The notes: a model not told the origin generated them from the letters alone. Counted from the first letter of the stretch, positions 22,356-37,800 are shown. The stretch is 64,000 nucleotides of DNA from Callaeas wilsoni (GCA_013398955.1 VWPU01005414.1:186001-250000); one strand, 5' to 3'. Translations and numbers: made by a program.

Positions 22356-25300
22356 GTATGTGGAAATGAGAGATGTATTTGGATAACAGCAGTATGCCTG
22401 AAGAAATGTCAATGCAGAACAAGGAAACAAAAGAAGCCTCCAAGCTTTGCTAGATCTAAACAGTAAAAGTGCAAGTTGATTTTTTTTTTACTTCAGGCTT
22501 CCTACACTAAAACTAATTTTATTTTATGATTTCCTGCTTTCTAAGGGAGCTCATTTGGTCTTTTTGTTACAAGTTTTGAGTACCTTTTCATCAGCCACTG
22601 TATCATAAATTTCATCTTACTTATCAAAGGTTACTTTCAACTGCTGTGAACAGACCTAAGGTGACAGCATGAAGGGAAGGACTCTTCCAAAAGTCCCACA
22701 GATTTTTTTTTTTTTGCCTGGGAATAAAGTTATTTCATTCATACTTGATTCTGAATTTATAACTAAATCATTCATAAATTACACCTTTCTCTTGGTCATA
22801 CCAGTGGCTCGCCTCTTATTGTAAATGCCAAAATATGCAGCATATTTGTGTTGAAGTTAAACTTTGACTTCCCAGGTCCCCTAATATTTAAAACACCATG
22901 TTGTACCGTACCACATTTGACCTCCAGTTATGAGGAATGGCACTTCATTATTCACAAGTATCCCCCCACAGTGTCCATGCTGTGAAAATAACATTGTGGT
23001 GCTGGGAGCAATTGCTTTCTACCATCATTTATTCGTAGCAGGGAGGTTACTTGATAGTTAAAATTAGAAATGTTAGGCAAAAGAAAGCCTAAAAATTCTG
23101 AGTGTCTAATCAACTCAAATCGGATTTTGTGATAGTAGTAGTACCTGAATGTATCTGAATGAGACAGTGAAAGTTCAACACTTCAGAGTCCAAAACAAAA
23201 TTGTTTGTCACTGTTGTCTTTTCTTTTGGTTTTGCGGCTTTAAGAATTTTGAAGGCAGTAGAAAAGCAAGAACAGAAAAAAAATTTGACTGAAAACACAA
23301 TGTAGTGATTGTCTCCTACTTTGCAGCTTTGTCTCATGGTCATACCATTTCTCCTTCCCTCTGCCTTATGCTTCAATCTGGAAGTGCTTGACATTAGGTA
23401 TTAGCTGAAAACTGTTTTCTCATGTTAATAATATTATTTGATACCCATAGACAAATATATTTAGTGGTGTTAGTCCACTGTTTCTAAGAAAAAGTACTAA
23501 ATTACACAGTAAAAGACAAGTGTGATTCTGAAAACACACTTTCAGAAGTGTGGTGGTGTACTAGCAAACTCAAATTCTGATAGAGGGAAGGAATCAAAAG
23601 GCAGCAGAGTTTGGACACCTCTGTGCTCAGCATTGCTCAAACCTAACAAAAAAGGCAATTTTGTAAACACAAACTTTAAAGTTCAGGCACTTGAAAGGCA
23701 AAAGGCACATAAAAAGTTCAATTTCTTCCCTGTGTCTAGTTGTTGGATACATTAGCAGAGCCGGGAAGGCAGAATTTTCAGCTTTACTGACCCCCATCTT
23801 TCTACAGTAAGTGCATGTCAGCTCCCATCCATAGTGGCCTCTTGGTCTCCCTTCAAGACCTGTATGGAAAAGGTGCTCAAGAGTAGAAGGCTCAGAACTG
23901 AAAGGTTTTCTGGTTGAAAGCATCCGTCTCAAGATGCGTCCTGATAAACTGATTGAGTTCCATATCTGAAGTAACTGATGGTCCCCTCTGTCCCTTGCTC
24001 TAATTATTAGAAAACTGAAAATCTCATTCTCCTGTGGTTAATGCATGTGTCATGCTATCGCTTTCATAAACTGTTATCAGACTCTTACTTAAACCTATTC
24101 AGGTTTTTTAGCTCCACTGCTGTCCTTGGAAGACTTTCAGAACATTACTTCTCCAACAGTTACAAACCTCCTTATTTCCAGCATAAATTTACTTGTGCCT
24201 GGTTTTGGTCCATTCATCTTTCTGCCAAGAGTATCCATTAGCAGGAAGAATGCCAATCTCCATGGGGTTTTACTCCACTGGTACATCAGTAGAGAGGAAT
24301 CACTTCTCTCAGCCCCAGTTCACTAATCAGAGCAAGCCCTTCTCTGCACCTCATCTGGTTGGATTTCATCCTCGCTGAGACAGCCCCTTCAGCTCGAGGT
24401 CCTGGTTCCACCAGCACCTGGTGCAATGCTTTTGTCTCTGTTTCTCTTGGAAGCCAGTTACCTCATAGATAGCAAGCCAGCATTGACATTTTTCATCACT
24501 GCATTTCTTGTGTAATTTGTACTCATCCCGCAGTCCAGTTCTTCCCAGTTGAAGTGTTGATAAGAAGACCTTTATCAGGGCTTTGTGAAAGGACCTTTAC
24601 CCGAAATGTAGCATCAACTTCTCAAGCTGTCAATGTCTCCTTTTGCATCCTTCAAACTTACATAGCAGATGAAATTTGAAGAGAGAGGCTATATGCAAAG
24701 ACCATGTAGATGTAAAAGTCCACCAAATTCCCTGAATTCTTCTTTAGTTACCATGTTTTTATGCGTAGTCAGATGACCTCCTCCTTTTCTTTATGGTTTG
24801 CTATCAGGTATCATTTTATCTAAAGAAGTGGAACTGTGAAATGTGTGACTCACACTCAATAATGAAGTCTAATATGTTAGTTTTAAGTGATTTGAATTAA
24901 TTCCCCTCCTAGGACCGTGTACACTTGCTTGTTTCATAGCTTTTAAAGAGCTGTTTTGTTCCTAGCCCAGCCGTACATCTCCTGCAGCTCCTTCTGCTTT
25001 TTGCTGCACTGGCCAATGGGCACAGCCCCAATACACTGGGAAGCAAATGGGTTTGTGCTGAAGTAGAATCAACTGAGTGGTTTAGTATCCCTTGCAGAAT
25101 ATCATTTTATGAGGCTTTCCAGAAACAGTTATGATTTTTCCCCTTGCTGCTACTTTTATCTCCGGACAAGTTTATTACACCTATAGCACTAGATCTATTA
25201 AAGTCCATGGAAAATGCAGGAAATTAGTTTAACTGGGCTTTAGAGCTTTTGAAACCAAACTGAAGAGAAGATTGTCTTTGAAGTGTTTTGATTCATTAGC

Positions 25301-27208
25301 ATTTCATTTTTATATAATACTACCTTGCAACATCATTACATGCAGGACAAGAGTGAGTTTATAAACATCTGCATCTCTAGTCTTACCCCACATGCAGGCA
25401 TCTTCATAGCACACTGAACACTTCCCAGGCCCATGGAAGCTGGAAATTCAGCATACTAACTTGGCACAACTCTGATGATATAAGTGTAATTCAAGTTGTT
25501 AATTGTTCAAGATTTTATTGTATTAAAATGTAATAATATATAACTTCCAGTTGGACGTAGATTACTAGATTGTAATGCATCATTCTTAAAAGTTCTTGCA
25601 TCCCTCAAATAAAAGCTGTCTTTTTAGTTCTTCTGTAATCAATAATTGATTTTGAATATTCCAGCTAATGGAGAAATGTGTCTGGCCTCTTTGGTAGCTG
25701 AATATCCACCACTGCCATAGCATTTAAATATACAACAGCATATCTTCAATTTTTTTTTTTTAATTCTCACCATAATGATATGTTTTATACAATTTTTATG
25801 CTTAAAACTGTCCTAGCTGTCTATTCTCATTTTACCTTCTTTAGTACAGGTAACAGGACTGTCCTTGGCCATTCTTTGTAACAGATACATGGACACCAGT
25901 GGTGCTAAAAAATTAGGGCCACCTCTCCAGGTGCACAGGGTTAGACCTTTTGTATAAATATGGGGGCATTTTTTCTTAGGAGTATTCTTTTCTACATTTT
26001 AGTCTCAGCCGTAGCTCTTTTGTTATGTGAACTTTAGACTTATTACTTTTCCTTTGCAAGCTCTACGTTGTCTTTAGTCATTCTAAGCAAATTGGGTTCT
26101 CACTAAATAATCTAAGCAGTTTATTTTATATTTTCCAGCAGCCAGAGCATGAATACTGATTGTGTTCTGGACCAGCAGGTTGAGTCACACTATATTATGT
26201 CATTACCTAGCAAGCCAAGTACAATCAATTATATTATGCCTTGGCAAATTCATTCATTACTTTATCCAAGATGCAGCTATAAAAATTCAGAATTTCTGGA
26301 TATAGTAGCAATTCCCAAATGAAGAAAATGCATGTATTTCATAAAAAATCAGGGAAGTCATGTATATTGATTTAGAATCTCTGAGAGTATCTGTGACAAA
26401 GGACCTGGATACATGGATAAACATGATACTCAAAACCTTTCAGGACCAGAAATCTGAAATTATGCTAGTTGAAACCACATTTTCTGATACTCACTGATGT
26501 TTCTAAAAATTACTTTTCAACGTTAATTCTAACAGCATCCCTCCAACAGAAGGGAGCAGATGACAGCCTTTCCATTGCATCAAGAAACAAGCCATGAAGG
26601 AGACTAGGATTTAACCAAATGGAGAAGAGAGGTTGCAGGCAGAGGGAAGGGGATTCCAGGTTCTTTTTTGCCAGCACAGATCCTAAGCAGTGCCTATGAA
26701 TTTGGGATTTACATAGTCTTCACTGTAGTGAAAATTTGAGCCTTGCTAGAAATATATACTAAAGCCAGTGAGAGTTTTTCTGCTGTCTTTGGTGCACTTC
26801 AGTTCATTTTCCTAAACTAGGAAAGCCTGCCACTCAAGGAATAATCTTTTAAAAAATTCAATTTCATGACTATACAGATGAAATCTTATTGTGACTCTAT
26901 ATGCTGCAGGCAGTCCTGAGTTTTGTTGGAGCAGGATAGATACAAAGCTTGTGGTTTGATAGCAAAGTTAAATAAAATGGGCTTGGTTTGGAGGAGGATT
27001 GTTTGTTTATTACTTTAATTTTTATTTGGCAGCCATCCATAAACATCTGCGAGACTTTTCCCAAACCTCTGACCTAACTGAGAAAATACTTCAGTTTATG
27101 TTCTCACCTTTTTTTTTTCAAATTCCCTGAAAGTATAAGCCGAAGTCAGTAAGATCCTATTCTTTGCTTGCACTTGTTAGGGAGCTAACACCTACCTATT
27201 TTAAACTT

Positions 27209-27244
27209 TGACAGTGGTGTTGTCAGTGGTGCTGTCAGTGCTGC
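27209..27244. repeat. three tandem copies of a 12-base unit
   Basis: The copies are TGACAGTGGTGT, TGTCAGTGGTGC and TGTCAGTGCTGC, differing at one to three positions each. A very small minisatellite. Confidence 0.85.
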
Positions 27245-27633
27245 ATCATTATTTCTAGCGGAGCAGGCAATGCAGGCTAAAATACTGTTTTTTACACTAT
27301 TACTTCTTCAGTCATATACTTTAAGGTATTTTCCTGATGAAATTGGGTATGCAAGCTGCTTGATCCATAAACTTTCTGTTTGAATGGAATTTAATCACAC
27401 AGGGCTTTTATCCTTGTGAATACTTCTAAGCCTTTGATAATAATGAGGATAAGTTATACTACTAGTTAATTCCTTATGTCATTGGTAATGTGCGAAAACC
27501 TATGTTCATGTTTCCTTTCCTTTTCCAAAGTACTAAATTTCTTACAGTGGGACTCCCTCTCAACGACTCTGCTCCCATGAAGCTGTACTGTCTACATGCC
27601 TTTCATCTAAGCAGCATCATTTTCACATTTTTA

Positions 27634-27652
27634 AAATTTATTTATTTATTTC
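27634..27652. repeat. TTTA simple repeat
   Basis: About four tandem ATTT/TTTA units in an AT-rich stretch of the last intron. Confidence 0.8.
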
Positions 27653-28357
27653 ATTATATAGCTGTTTGAATTTCCCCCTCCAAATTACAGTCAATCAGAA
27701 TATAGTTAGGTGTCTATATTTAAAGAGCTGCCTTGAGGTGGAAAGGAGTTAGGTGTGTCTTTGGTCACAGTTGAATTCCTGTGACAGAAAGGGCCCCATC
27801 CACTCACTCTTTTTGTGATGGTGCAGGATGGTATACAATAAAAAAGCTATGAAGTAAAATGACAGAAGAGAGTAGAAGCTGCAAAACGAAATGCCTCCCA
27901 CCAAGACGTTGCACAGCCTGACAGATTTTTAACAACACAGCACAGATATGGCAACTTTTTCGAAATACTGCATTTTTAAAAGGATGTCTTCCTTTCACAG
28001 TGCTATCCTGCAATAGATTCATTAGTTGCAAAGCATGAATAGTGAAACATAGATACTCACTCTTTGGAAGCCATCTAGAAGAGTATAAATGATGTGGCGT
28101 TCCTATTGCAGAAGTTATGATAAAAGCTTCGATTTCAAATATATTTTTTCAGGCACTAGCTCATAAATGTCAACTTTTTAGCTTGTTTTCAGTGCTTTTA
28201 GTTTGGGATTTTTCCCTTTGGTCTCATGTTAAAAGACTGCACACAACAGAATTTATTTGAAGTTTTCTAGGAATATGCGTCCTTGTTGGAAATGCCTGAT
28301 TATCAAAACAGAAATGCTAAGTGACCACATCTTGATCTTAGAAAACTCCAAAGGAAA

Positions 28358-28373
28358 CACCACCACCACCACC
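28358..28373. repeat. CAC trinucleotide repeat, five units
   Basis: Five consecutive CAC/ACC units followed by cttttattg. Intronic, no coding context. Confidence 0.85.
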
Positions 28374-30279
28374 CTTTTATTGTGGGTAACTTTTCAATCC
28401 ATCTTTCTATGTCTCAGTGTCACACCTTCCTGCATACCTCAGGTGTTAAAGTGTAAAATTTATGGAATTAGTGAAGAAATTATTAGCGCAATGCTGTGCA
28501 GAGTGTGGAGGCTGGGTAGTTCAGGATGCTGTTTCAGTTTGTGTGCAATTTGAAGTCACTGCTGTCCAAGTCAGAAGAGGTGATCCCAAAAGTCCCTTCT
28601 CTTCCCACCTCTGCCCTCAGGCTCAACAACTCTTCAGACCTGTGAGCAGTAGAACAGCCAAGGGGAGGCAACAGCTTTGTACTGGAGTATTCAATGGTAT
28701 CCTTACGTTTAGCATATATGGTCTCCACATGTCAATCCTTTTCATTTGAAGTTATTAATTTGATATTATTAACTTGAAGGTATACAAAAAGCCAACTGTT
28801 GTAACAATGGGCTTTGAGTACTTGGAAACAAGTAACAGTCATCTCACATTACCTTGTTTGATTTAGTTTTGTGTTCCAATATAAGTAAAAAGTTGTTCAG
28901 AGATCTCTTAAGTATACCACAAGAGCACATTCTGAACTGTAATTGTTACAATCTGAAGGAAGTAAGTAAGTTTTAATTCCTACCCAGAATGAGAGTTCAA
29001 ACATATTAGGAGAAATCTTTCTGTTACTGGAATTCACTCTTGGATGATAAACCTTCAACAAAACCATATTGATTTGAAAGGTGCTGGTGAATATAGGCTG
29101 AAAAAGGAAATCTGGGGATCACAGCAATAAAAATGCATAATATCAGAGAACCAGAAAATGGATTGCAAACTGCAGAGAGCAAAAAATGTTGGAGCAAATA
29201 ACTCTCTTTTTCTTTATCACAAGAAAAAGTGCAGACAGAAAAAAACATAATGAAGTCATCCTATCTAAAGAGATCTTACTGACAACATACTTTTTCTAAG
29301 TGATGTTCAATGAATATGAAAACAAAGACTAAGTGGCTACGTTTCATAATTACTTGTGGAGGAAAAAATCAACATAAGTGAGAACCTCAGCATTTCCCAA
29401 GACAAGCATACTTTTGGAGACAAGGGAGTACAGTGAATGTGTTGAATTACATATCTCAGCAATAATGTGCAACCCAGAGGAGACAGCCAAAAAACAAGCA
29501 ATTGCATTCAAAAGCTTAAACAAGGTTCAGCTACTGAAAATCTACAAGATTTTGAAATTATGATTCTTTTAATTGAATGCTGTTTTCAGATTTGCATATG
29601 GAAGCAAAGAACAGAAGTTCTTCAGAGATGCAGATAGAATCATCTTTGAAAGAAAATGGTATGGGTTAAATGCAATACTTTCATTATAAATTTGGAGACT
29701 TGTTATGGAACTGAGTACATCTTCATTTCAAGAAGTGACCAGAAAAGAAGGTAGAATATTTGGGAAGTATGCAAAGAATTATGTCTGGCCTACAAATTAT
29801 GCCATGGTCTATGAGCTGCCAGGAAGAAACATACATAAAATCTGTTTTGGTATAGGAATGGATTGCAGTGCTTTTTCCTGTTGTGCCTCCTACCAGCCAA
29901 ATCAGTGAATGCTACAGACACACAGGGTTAAAGCATCCACATCAGCTTCTCTTTCCTACCAAAATGGAGGGATGGATCAACACAAACAAAACATCAGTTA
30001 GAAAATATCGCTTTACATGCTTTCAATCTAAGCAGTGGAGTGTTTTATTAGCTTCTAGAACATCTACAAAAAACATCTTCTTTTTGTCTAAACTCCCCCT
30101 TCCCACTAAACTGCAAGCTTTCAAACTCATTATATGGGATAGATAGTTGACATCAGCACTGCTGGCAAGCAATTTCATTAGCTGGACTAAACTTCTGGAA
30201 TTACTCCCACCACCTACATGAGTTAAGTTTAGCAAGGAAGAAGGCTAAAAAGGCTCATAATAGGTCTGAAGGAGATTTT

Positions 30280-31870
30280 TAATAGCTTTGACTTAAAATA
30301 ATCCGAATTTTATATCTTAACGACAAGAGAACAATTTTTAGGGGAAAGGTCCAAATGCAACTGGGAAAACCATCTGTTTAAAAAATTATTAGAAATAAAC
30401 AGAAAACAAGGAATCACTGTGCAGGTAAAAAAGAAAAGGGGTGAAGTCTAATTACTGTAAAAGATAAACCAAACTTGGTAACAAAGACGAAAGTGAAACA
30501 AAGTGAAAAGTTCTTCTTGAATATTAAGAGAAGACATAGTTTTGCTGTGCAAGGACAGTGGAGGCCAAAATTAAACAACCTTTTGCTTGGCACCAAAACA
30601 AAATTGGGACCTTCTGTCATATTCAGTAAGAATGAGAACTAAATGTGAAAACAGTGCACCATCTTTAATAGAAATGGAAATTACTATGTCAGAAGTAGAA
30701 ACAGAACACAATAATCTGAATACTTCAAACCTTATGAATATAGACAGTTGGAATAATTTGATATGGAGTAGACAATAAAATTGGAAGTAGACATAATTAG
30801 GGACATGGAGATAAATGGGAAATGGGATGAAATGCAAGCCAGTTCACAGAAGACAGATAATCCAGTCTAAATCTGATGTCTGTCTGATAATTTAGATTTT
30901 TTTAGGAAGAAGTCAAATGATAGATCTAATATGCAAGGCTTTTGAACAGTGCAGCACAGAAAATTATCAGTTAAGCTAAAGAACAGGATTAGTGGTGTAA
31001 AGATTGGAAGCCAGGTGAGAAACTGGCTAATGAGGATAAAGGACAAGGCAATGTGCTGAGAGAGAAATAGCTTACTCGAAGGAGCTCACTGATGGAGGTC
31101 CCAAACCGTTGGTCTCAAGACCAGTCTTGTGTAGTGACTGTAATAATAGATTTGGCACCCTCAGTAGGGAGAAGAATTAGAATAATCAGGCGACTAGAAC
31201 TGGCTGACATTGCGAAATGCTGTGAAGCACAGAGTGTGAGGCAGTGTCTGTGGCAACAGATGGGAAGAACTTGAGCACGGTTGTGACAAAGTTGTTTCCA
31301 AGTGAGTCTGTCTAGGTATTTCTGGTATTGATGGAGAAGTGCTAATGCCATGGGACAGGACAACTTACCATCTCAGGGACAGCACTTTTCTAGCTGTAGC
31401 TATAGATTTGTTTTCTGTCAGCTCAAGAGCACCAAACAGAGCTTTTTCTCTTATCTGCTCCAAAGCCTTGACAGAGTAACCATTGAGTCCCCTAACAATG
31501 TACTGAATATGCAGATCCCTAAAAAATCTTTATTGTATGTAACACAGTTTTGATGGGTTGGAGGGACTATGGAACCGTAACATATATGAATTAATCTATA
31601 AATTCACAGGGAGAAAATGAGAATCATTTGATCTAATGGTACAAGAACGTATGGGTGGAAGCTGAGAATGTATAGAAATTAGGGGGATTTTTTGGCTATC
31701 ATAGCAGGGAGGTTCCAGGATAATTTCAAATAGGTTAGTGGGAAGTGAAAAAAAGCCCTAATAATGCTTGCATGAGAAGGAATTGCCAGATGGAATATGG
31801 GATCTTATTGTAAGCAGTAATGGGAGGTTGGATTCGACAGCTTAGGACATGCTCTCCATTCTGATTCCCT
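30280..31870 (+). mobile_element. probable very old CR1-like LINE, sense
   Basis: Three islands resemble ancient CR1 text in the right order. The first, at 30930-31030, reads gcaaggcttttgaacagtgc then gccaggtgagaaactggcta, like the AFDTV ... WLNRK reverse-transcriptase region. The second, at 31090-31165, reads ggaggtcccaaaccgttgg then taatagatttggcaccctc, like the VPQGSVLGPVLFN ... INDLAP region. The third, at 31826-31868, reads gggaggttggattcgacagc and ends ctgattccctc, like the 3' end of the element. The text between is heavily decayed, and the upstream part (30280-30900) is assigned by continuity only. Confidence 0.42.
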
Positions 31871-34800
31871 CCTGCACCTGCCTTGAGACTCGACTCAGTT
31901 GAGAGCCCTTGGAGCTCCTCAAGCTTGTCCTCTCATTGCCAGCAGCAAAATGTGTCACACTACAGAGAACCCTGACATGAAACAGCCATGTCACACTCCC
32001 CCCAGACAGCTGGTGTGGTCACTCATGGTACGAGTAACTGCAGCTGCAGGATCCTTGTTTCTCAGGATAGGAGTGCTCCCCATCTGTATTGCCAGGAGAA
32101 AAGAACACCATTTGAGGAGGAATTTCTACAGTAATGTATTGTTAGATTCAGCAGAAAAATATAAGCAAAGAATCCAAGATAAATCAGTTATTGTAACCTT
32201 GGTTTTGAACACACTGAGCACAATTAGCCTCATGTACAGTAGTAGAGAATCAATTACAGCAGACAGCTGCTACTATATTAAATACTTGCACACAAACCCA
32301 AAAAGACACATGGCAACTGGCAGCTGATACAGCAAACCAACAAAGAATACTGAAAGGTAAATGTGGGGAGGGAAAATTGATTTTATAAGCTTTTCTGTTG
32401 TGCTCCTCCTTTTTGGATTAAGAACATCTGAAGGGGTAGGTCCTTTACCATTTTCTTGCCAAGTAATTGATATAAAATAACCAGGAATGAAGCCCCCCTA
32501 TGCCACAGTAAGGATGCTCACAGGAAATTAGAGCAATGTAATAGAAGTGTTTTAACTTCACATAAAAATCTCTTTCCTACATAGATAAGATTAAAACAGA
32601 TTGCAGGACTCATTCTACCTTGCACTTTTTAATTAGACAGACTGCTGGTACTGCAGGGGTACTGAACACAGGCTCATTTTTTCTCCACGTCTGATGTCAG
32701 AGGCAACAAAGGGAAACAGAAGAGAAAGCAGCGTTCCCATCTCTCCTGGCACTCAGGAAAGGAAGATAAGCCATTTCACACAAACATTTTGCTCTAGCAG
32801 GCATGTATTTAGAAGGACAGGCTATTATTAATTTTTTCTCATTATACCATTTGAGAAGCATGAAATTGTACAGCTTTGTGCAAAATCAGTATTTGCCTTA
32901 GAGCTCCCTGTGTCAAGCTCAGAGATTTTTCCCAAAATGCTATCAGTTTTCTCCATAAGTTTGTTTCATTCCACCAATGAATTCCAGGAAATCTATTAAG
33001 TTTCCTAAATTTTAACAGAATTCATGGTGACAGTTTTCCAGTAAACTGTCCTCATTTTTCTCCCCTGTAGATAACCTCAGCATCTTAAAGGTAAGAAAGC
33101 TTAGGAGTTTCCCACTGTCCACTGTTTTACCAATTAAACTGTGCCCACCATCAAATATCATGCAAGAACTGAAGAAGAGGGTGCTGCTGTATGACAGGGA
33201 GCATTGATCAGTATGTTTTACATGGAGTAAAACGTGCAAGCAGTAGAACAGAATCAACTGGAAAATACAGAAAATGTGTCAGCTGATTCCTTCTCATCAT
33301 GGTTTCTATGCAACATTCGCAATTCAGCATAAGCCATAGTAATGGACAGCATTTCATCTGAGTTAGATCATACTGAGGGTGCAAGCAAGCATCAGGAATT
33401 GAGAAGTATGGCCTTTCTGCCATGCATGAAATGACAGAAAAAACTCCCTTTGGCTTCTTTGTTTTCACCAAATGGCAATGAGGGCAGTGTCAGATTTTCA
33501 CTGTTGTTCAGGCAAACCAAAAACATCTTTGTGTTCTGGCTGGCATGAGTGATGTCTTGAGACAAATCTCCTTCATTCAGTGATGATCAAAGATGTGGAA
33601 GAACTAGCTACACACTTTTTTCATCCCAGCTGTGTTCAGAGGGCAAGACAGGACTTTAAGTCATCACCTAAGAGTTTATCCTCATGGTTTGTCTAAGAAA
33701 TAGCTGGAGGTCATTGAAGTGTGAAGATAATGCAATCCTGCTGGTAGTGGACATACTTGCTGTGCATCATTACTGAAGCTGTCCAGCACCACTTGGTGCC
33801 CTTCTCAGCAAGAGAACCAACACTTCTGCTCAGACATTCCGGCTTCTGCAGTTGGTGAGCAGGGAAGGCACATTAAACCATATCTCAGTGGTTTGGGTCC
33901 CTTTGGAGATGTCTTTAAAACTGAGAGATCTGACAGGACACATAAAGGTTCAGGTGGATTTGTTTTATCTGTTTCAGTACAGTCTGGAAAACTCACAGCA
34001 GCCCTTCTGGCATGTGGTGCCATTTGGGGTTACAAAATATGGTGTTTCACTGTTGAAGGTTGCTTCAGTTTCTGTTGACGAGCAGATCAAGCCCTGAATC
34101 CCAAAGAGATATCTTCCTCGTAGGCTGGGACAAAAATAGTCAGCAAATAAATAGTTTAAGTCACAGTGCTGATCTAAGAGAGAGTCAGTCATATCCTCGT
34201 GGGTGTGATTCGAGGCAGTCACCAAAGAGCACTGCGAGCTGTGAGTAGGATGCTGGCTCCTGCTACTATTAATAAAGTAATATGGCTGTAGCATCCAGCC
34301 ACGCAAGTGAAAGCACTGTGTGAATTCCTAGCTCTCACAGCCCTCAGCCTTCTGGTACTGCCGCTGGCTAGAGAGTGTGTGCATCCCACAGTGCGACTTC
34401 TGCACTTGGTCACGGTGAGCTTCATTTGCTATATTGGAGGCGAAAATAGAAAATTGTGTAAAGAAGCTCAGCCTCTCGATCAATTTATCAAACAGAGTGG
34501 AAATGTCTGTTTGCTATATAAAAGATAATGAGAGAAATTTGGTTTTAACTCCCTTCACTCAGCCTGCTCAGGTATTCATGTGTGAAATTACCCAGGGGAA
34601 AAAGCCATAAGTCAGTGAAAGAACACCTATTGGCCTCAGCTTTGATGGGCTGTACAGCGTATGCTACAAACTGAATTAGTCTGGAAAGCAGAGTTCACTG
34701 CACTGCACAGACCTACAGATAGGAAGGAAGAAGGTGGTGGGAACTGCTTGTCTGGAGAGCATGGATGGTGTCAGCAGAAATATGGAACTAGATGAATTCC

Positions 34801-37800
34801 ACCTGATATGTACATTTTTTCCCCTCTTCATTAGTGTGAATCTGAGGAGGTCACTTTTCTCTGAGATTTAAAACTTGAGCTAATGGACCTGATTTCTTTA
34901 TTCATTTATGCCAAAATGTGGAGAACTGCCAGATGAGGTAGAGAAAAAGGTAGTTATTCCAGTTCATACTTTATCACTGAATATGTGAAACATGACAATT
35001 ATAAATTTTCAGTTAGTGCTTTAACAAAAAATCCTTTTTAAGGACATAAAAAGCACAGTTGGGTTGCCATAGGCTAGGAGCTGGGATTCGTGCTACCTAC
35101 CGAGAGATTCAGTGTGTGGCTGCTGTTCTGAAATACAAATGGAGTGCTGGAGTACTGCAGCTCAAATAGTCTGCTCCTGCAACTATTTCCAGTTCAATGG
35201 ACTGAGTAAAACAGAATTTGCATTTTCATAACCCTTGTAATAATGTTCAAGATCATTATCATGGTGGCTGAGCGAAACCCCAAAATTAGCAAATCATTGA
35301 ATTTCTTTGTGTGGGCTTTTCTGCAGACTCACATCTGTCTCATTTTGTCGCTTTGGATACTGTTTTGCCCTGGTGTCCGTGGTAACATGGACATCTGTGA
35401 CAGCCAGAACTATTCGTCTGCAGATTCCCTTGGCAGGAGTCAGCACAGCCTTTCCTAGATGTGATTCCTCCATGCCGTTTCTTTGGGCTTTCCCTTCTAA
35501 ATTCATGATCTATGTACTGAAAAATGGCTCACTCTCTCCAGACCCAGGCATGAATCTACTACCTTCTAAACAGATTTTCTTTCTATTTTTTTCCTCTTCT
35601 GTTACCGTCTAATCACTGTTCAAGACAATGAAATCGGATGGACTCATTTCCCCATCAAGAAGCTTCCTTTTCTCCCACCTTTCCAAGGGGATTACTTTAA
35701 AGCATAAGAGCCTCAAGAGGAAATAGCAGAAGCGTTTTACCCATAGTGATTTAAGGATTTATGAAAGATAAGTTTCACATGGACAGACAGTAAAAAGTAG
35801 AGGATAAATTCTAGGAGGGAGTAAATTTTGAAAGGTTTAATAGTTTATTCTGGATTTTTAAAAGTCCTAAATTTTCAGGTGCCTTTATACTCATCTTTTT
35901 TATTTTAGAAACCTTGTGATTCTTGACTTGTCATTTTGATTCACTTGCCACAAAAATACTATATAAGCTAAATTTTGTTTTGTAAACATCTCATACACTT
36001 GTATGTAGCACTGTAGATATGTTTGGGTTCTTGTCTTTTTTAATGCCAAAGACTTTGTGCATGGATAACAGAAAGAATGATTTCACCATATATTTGCTGT
36101 GATCAGCTGGACCTTGCTGCTGCAGAGGTTTTCCTGGTGGGGTTCTGCAGTTGCACATACTGGAGTGAGGCCCCTATTCCTGCAGCCAAGCCGCCAGCTT
36201 CCATAAGCTCATCTGCTGAGCCTGACTGAGTGGATCCATTCAAAGATTGGGTTCCTAGTGAACAACTCTGATAAATACCAGAAATGTCCACTCACCAGAA
36301 TCAGTGCTTGTTTTGATAGACTGAGCAAATCTTGTTAAGCTTGTTATCTTGTTATATTTGTCTAGGTTTTGCTTTGTGTGTTTATCTTCAAATTGACAGG
36401 CACCAAAGATGTGTGTTTTACATGCTGAAAGTTAATGGTAGTTTAATGTAGGCTATTTTCACCACAGGTACTAAATTATGTCCAGAGAAGATTTTTTTGT
36501 GTGTTTTCATAATTTTTTAACATTTGTGAATATCATTGTATGATCCATATTGAATACTAGTGATTGGGGAAGCATTTACAGACACACAGATGTCAGAGCA
36601 GAGCAGACATGGTGAGATCTGTAGAGCTGATTTAACTATTTGATTTGACTGCTGAAAAACCTTTGGCAGATGCTTTTCATGTCAGTGATGAAATCTGAAA
36701 TGTTGTTGTAAGTAAGGCACTTTCTCTGCAAACAAGATCTCTGCCTTCTCCTCAGAGGGTGATATCCCTATTCCCCATTTTTATTCTGTAAACTCATCTT
36801 CATTCAGTATCAAGGGTTATTAGCTCTTTTAAATGGGTAAGAAACTGAGGATCATCTAAAATCATTGTGATTCACAAAATAAATTCACAGTTTGAAAATC
36901 AAACCCACAGACTCAAGAGTGTTAGGTCATTGACCCCACCACAAAGTCATCTGGTCTCTCAATAAGCTTCATGGAAAAGCAAGTTTATATACATATGTAT
37001 CTATACATGTAGATATGAAATCCATAGCAAAACTGTTTAATGACACAGAAACATGAGTTGACTTTTAGTCTGTTTAGGATGTGTGACACTCATTAGCTAA
37101 TCTGAGCTAATCAGTTTCTGGCCATGTTAGTCTTTGAACAACTTACAGTTATCCTGCTTAGCATGGAGGGAAGAAGGATTTGGAGAAGCATACAAATCTG
37201 GATATCTAAAAAATATTTTTTCTTAGAGGAAATATGTTTCTGTAGAAAGAGAAAATTCAGTAAAATGAAGTACAATATCATTCTCAAGTAGCTTTTTAGG
37301 CAGAGAGAGGAATTACACACTTCCCAAGAACCTGCAGTTTGGTACTGCAGTTGCGTAGAGAGTAGCAATGAAAAGTGATCTTCCCTCACTTCATTTCTTA
37401 GGAATAGCTCTTTCTGCTTTTCTTTTGAATGTGTGTCTTTTTCTGTCTATTAATAGCAAATCTCGGTAGATGAGGTTTGCAGATCAAGATTAAAAAAACC
37501 CTCCAAAACCTACATAGCAGTAGAATGTGCCTGGAAATCTTACCTTTCATAAATTGCAGATTTCAGCTGGAGTCTGAGTAGCATAGTACAGTGAGCAACA
37601 AATTTTGTATTTGGGGAACTAAGCCTGCATCTTCCCATCACACTGCTGGATTCACTCCTGTTTTAATAGGAGGAAAATACCCATTTATTTCAAAGGAGTT
37701 TAGATCAGTCTGACAGGGTATTGACAAAAACCAGAGATTTGTCATATACTTCAGTATATATTCCTATATTAACGTCACTAAGTACCCTTCTACTTCAGTG

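Noticed and set aside
31899..32327. 142-codon plus-strand reading frame, the longest in the window
   Set aside because: It starts only with TTG, has no recognisable domain, lies in the last SLC35F1 intron just after a probable old CR1, and is of a length expected by chance in 64 kb.
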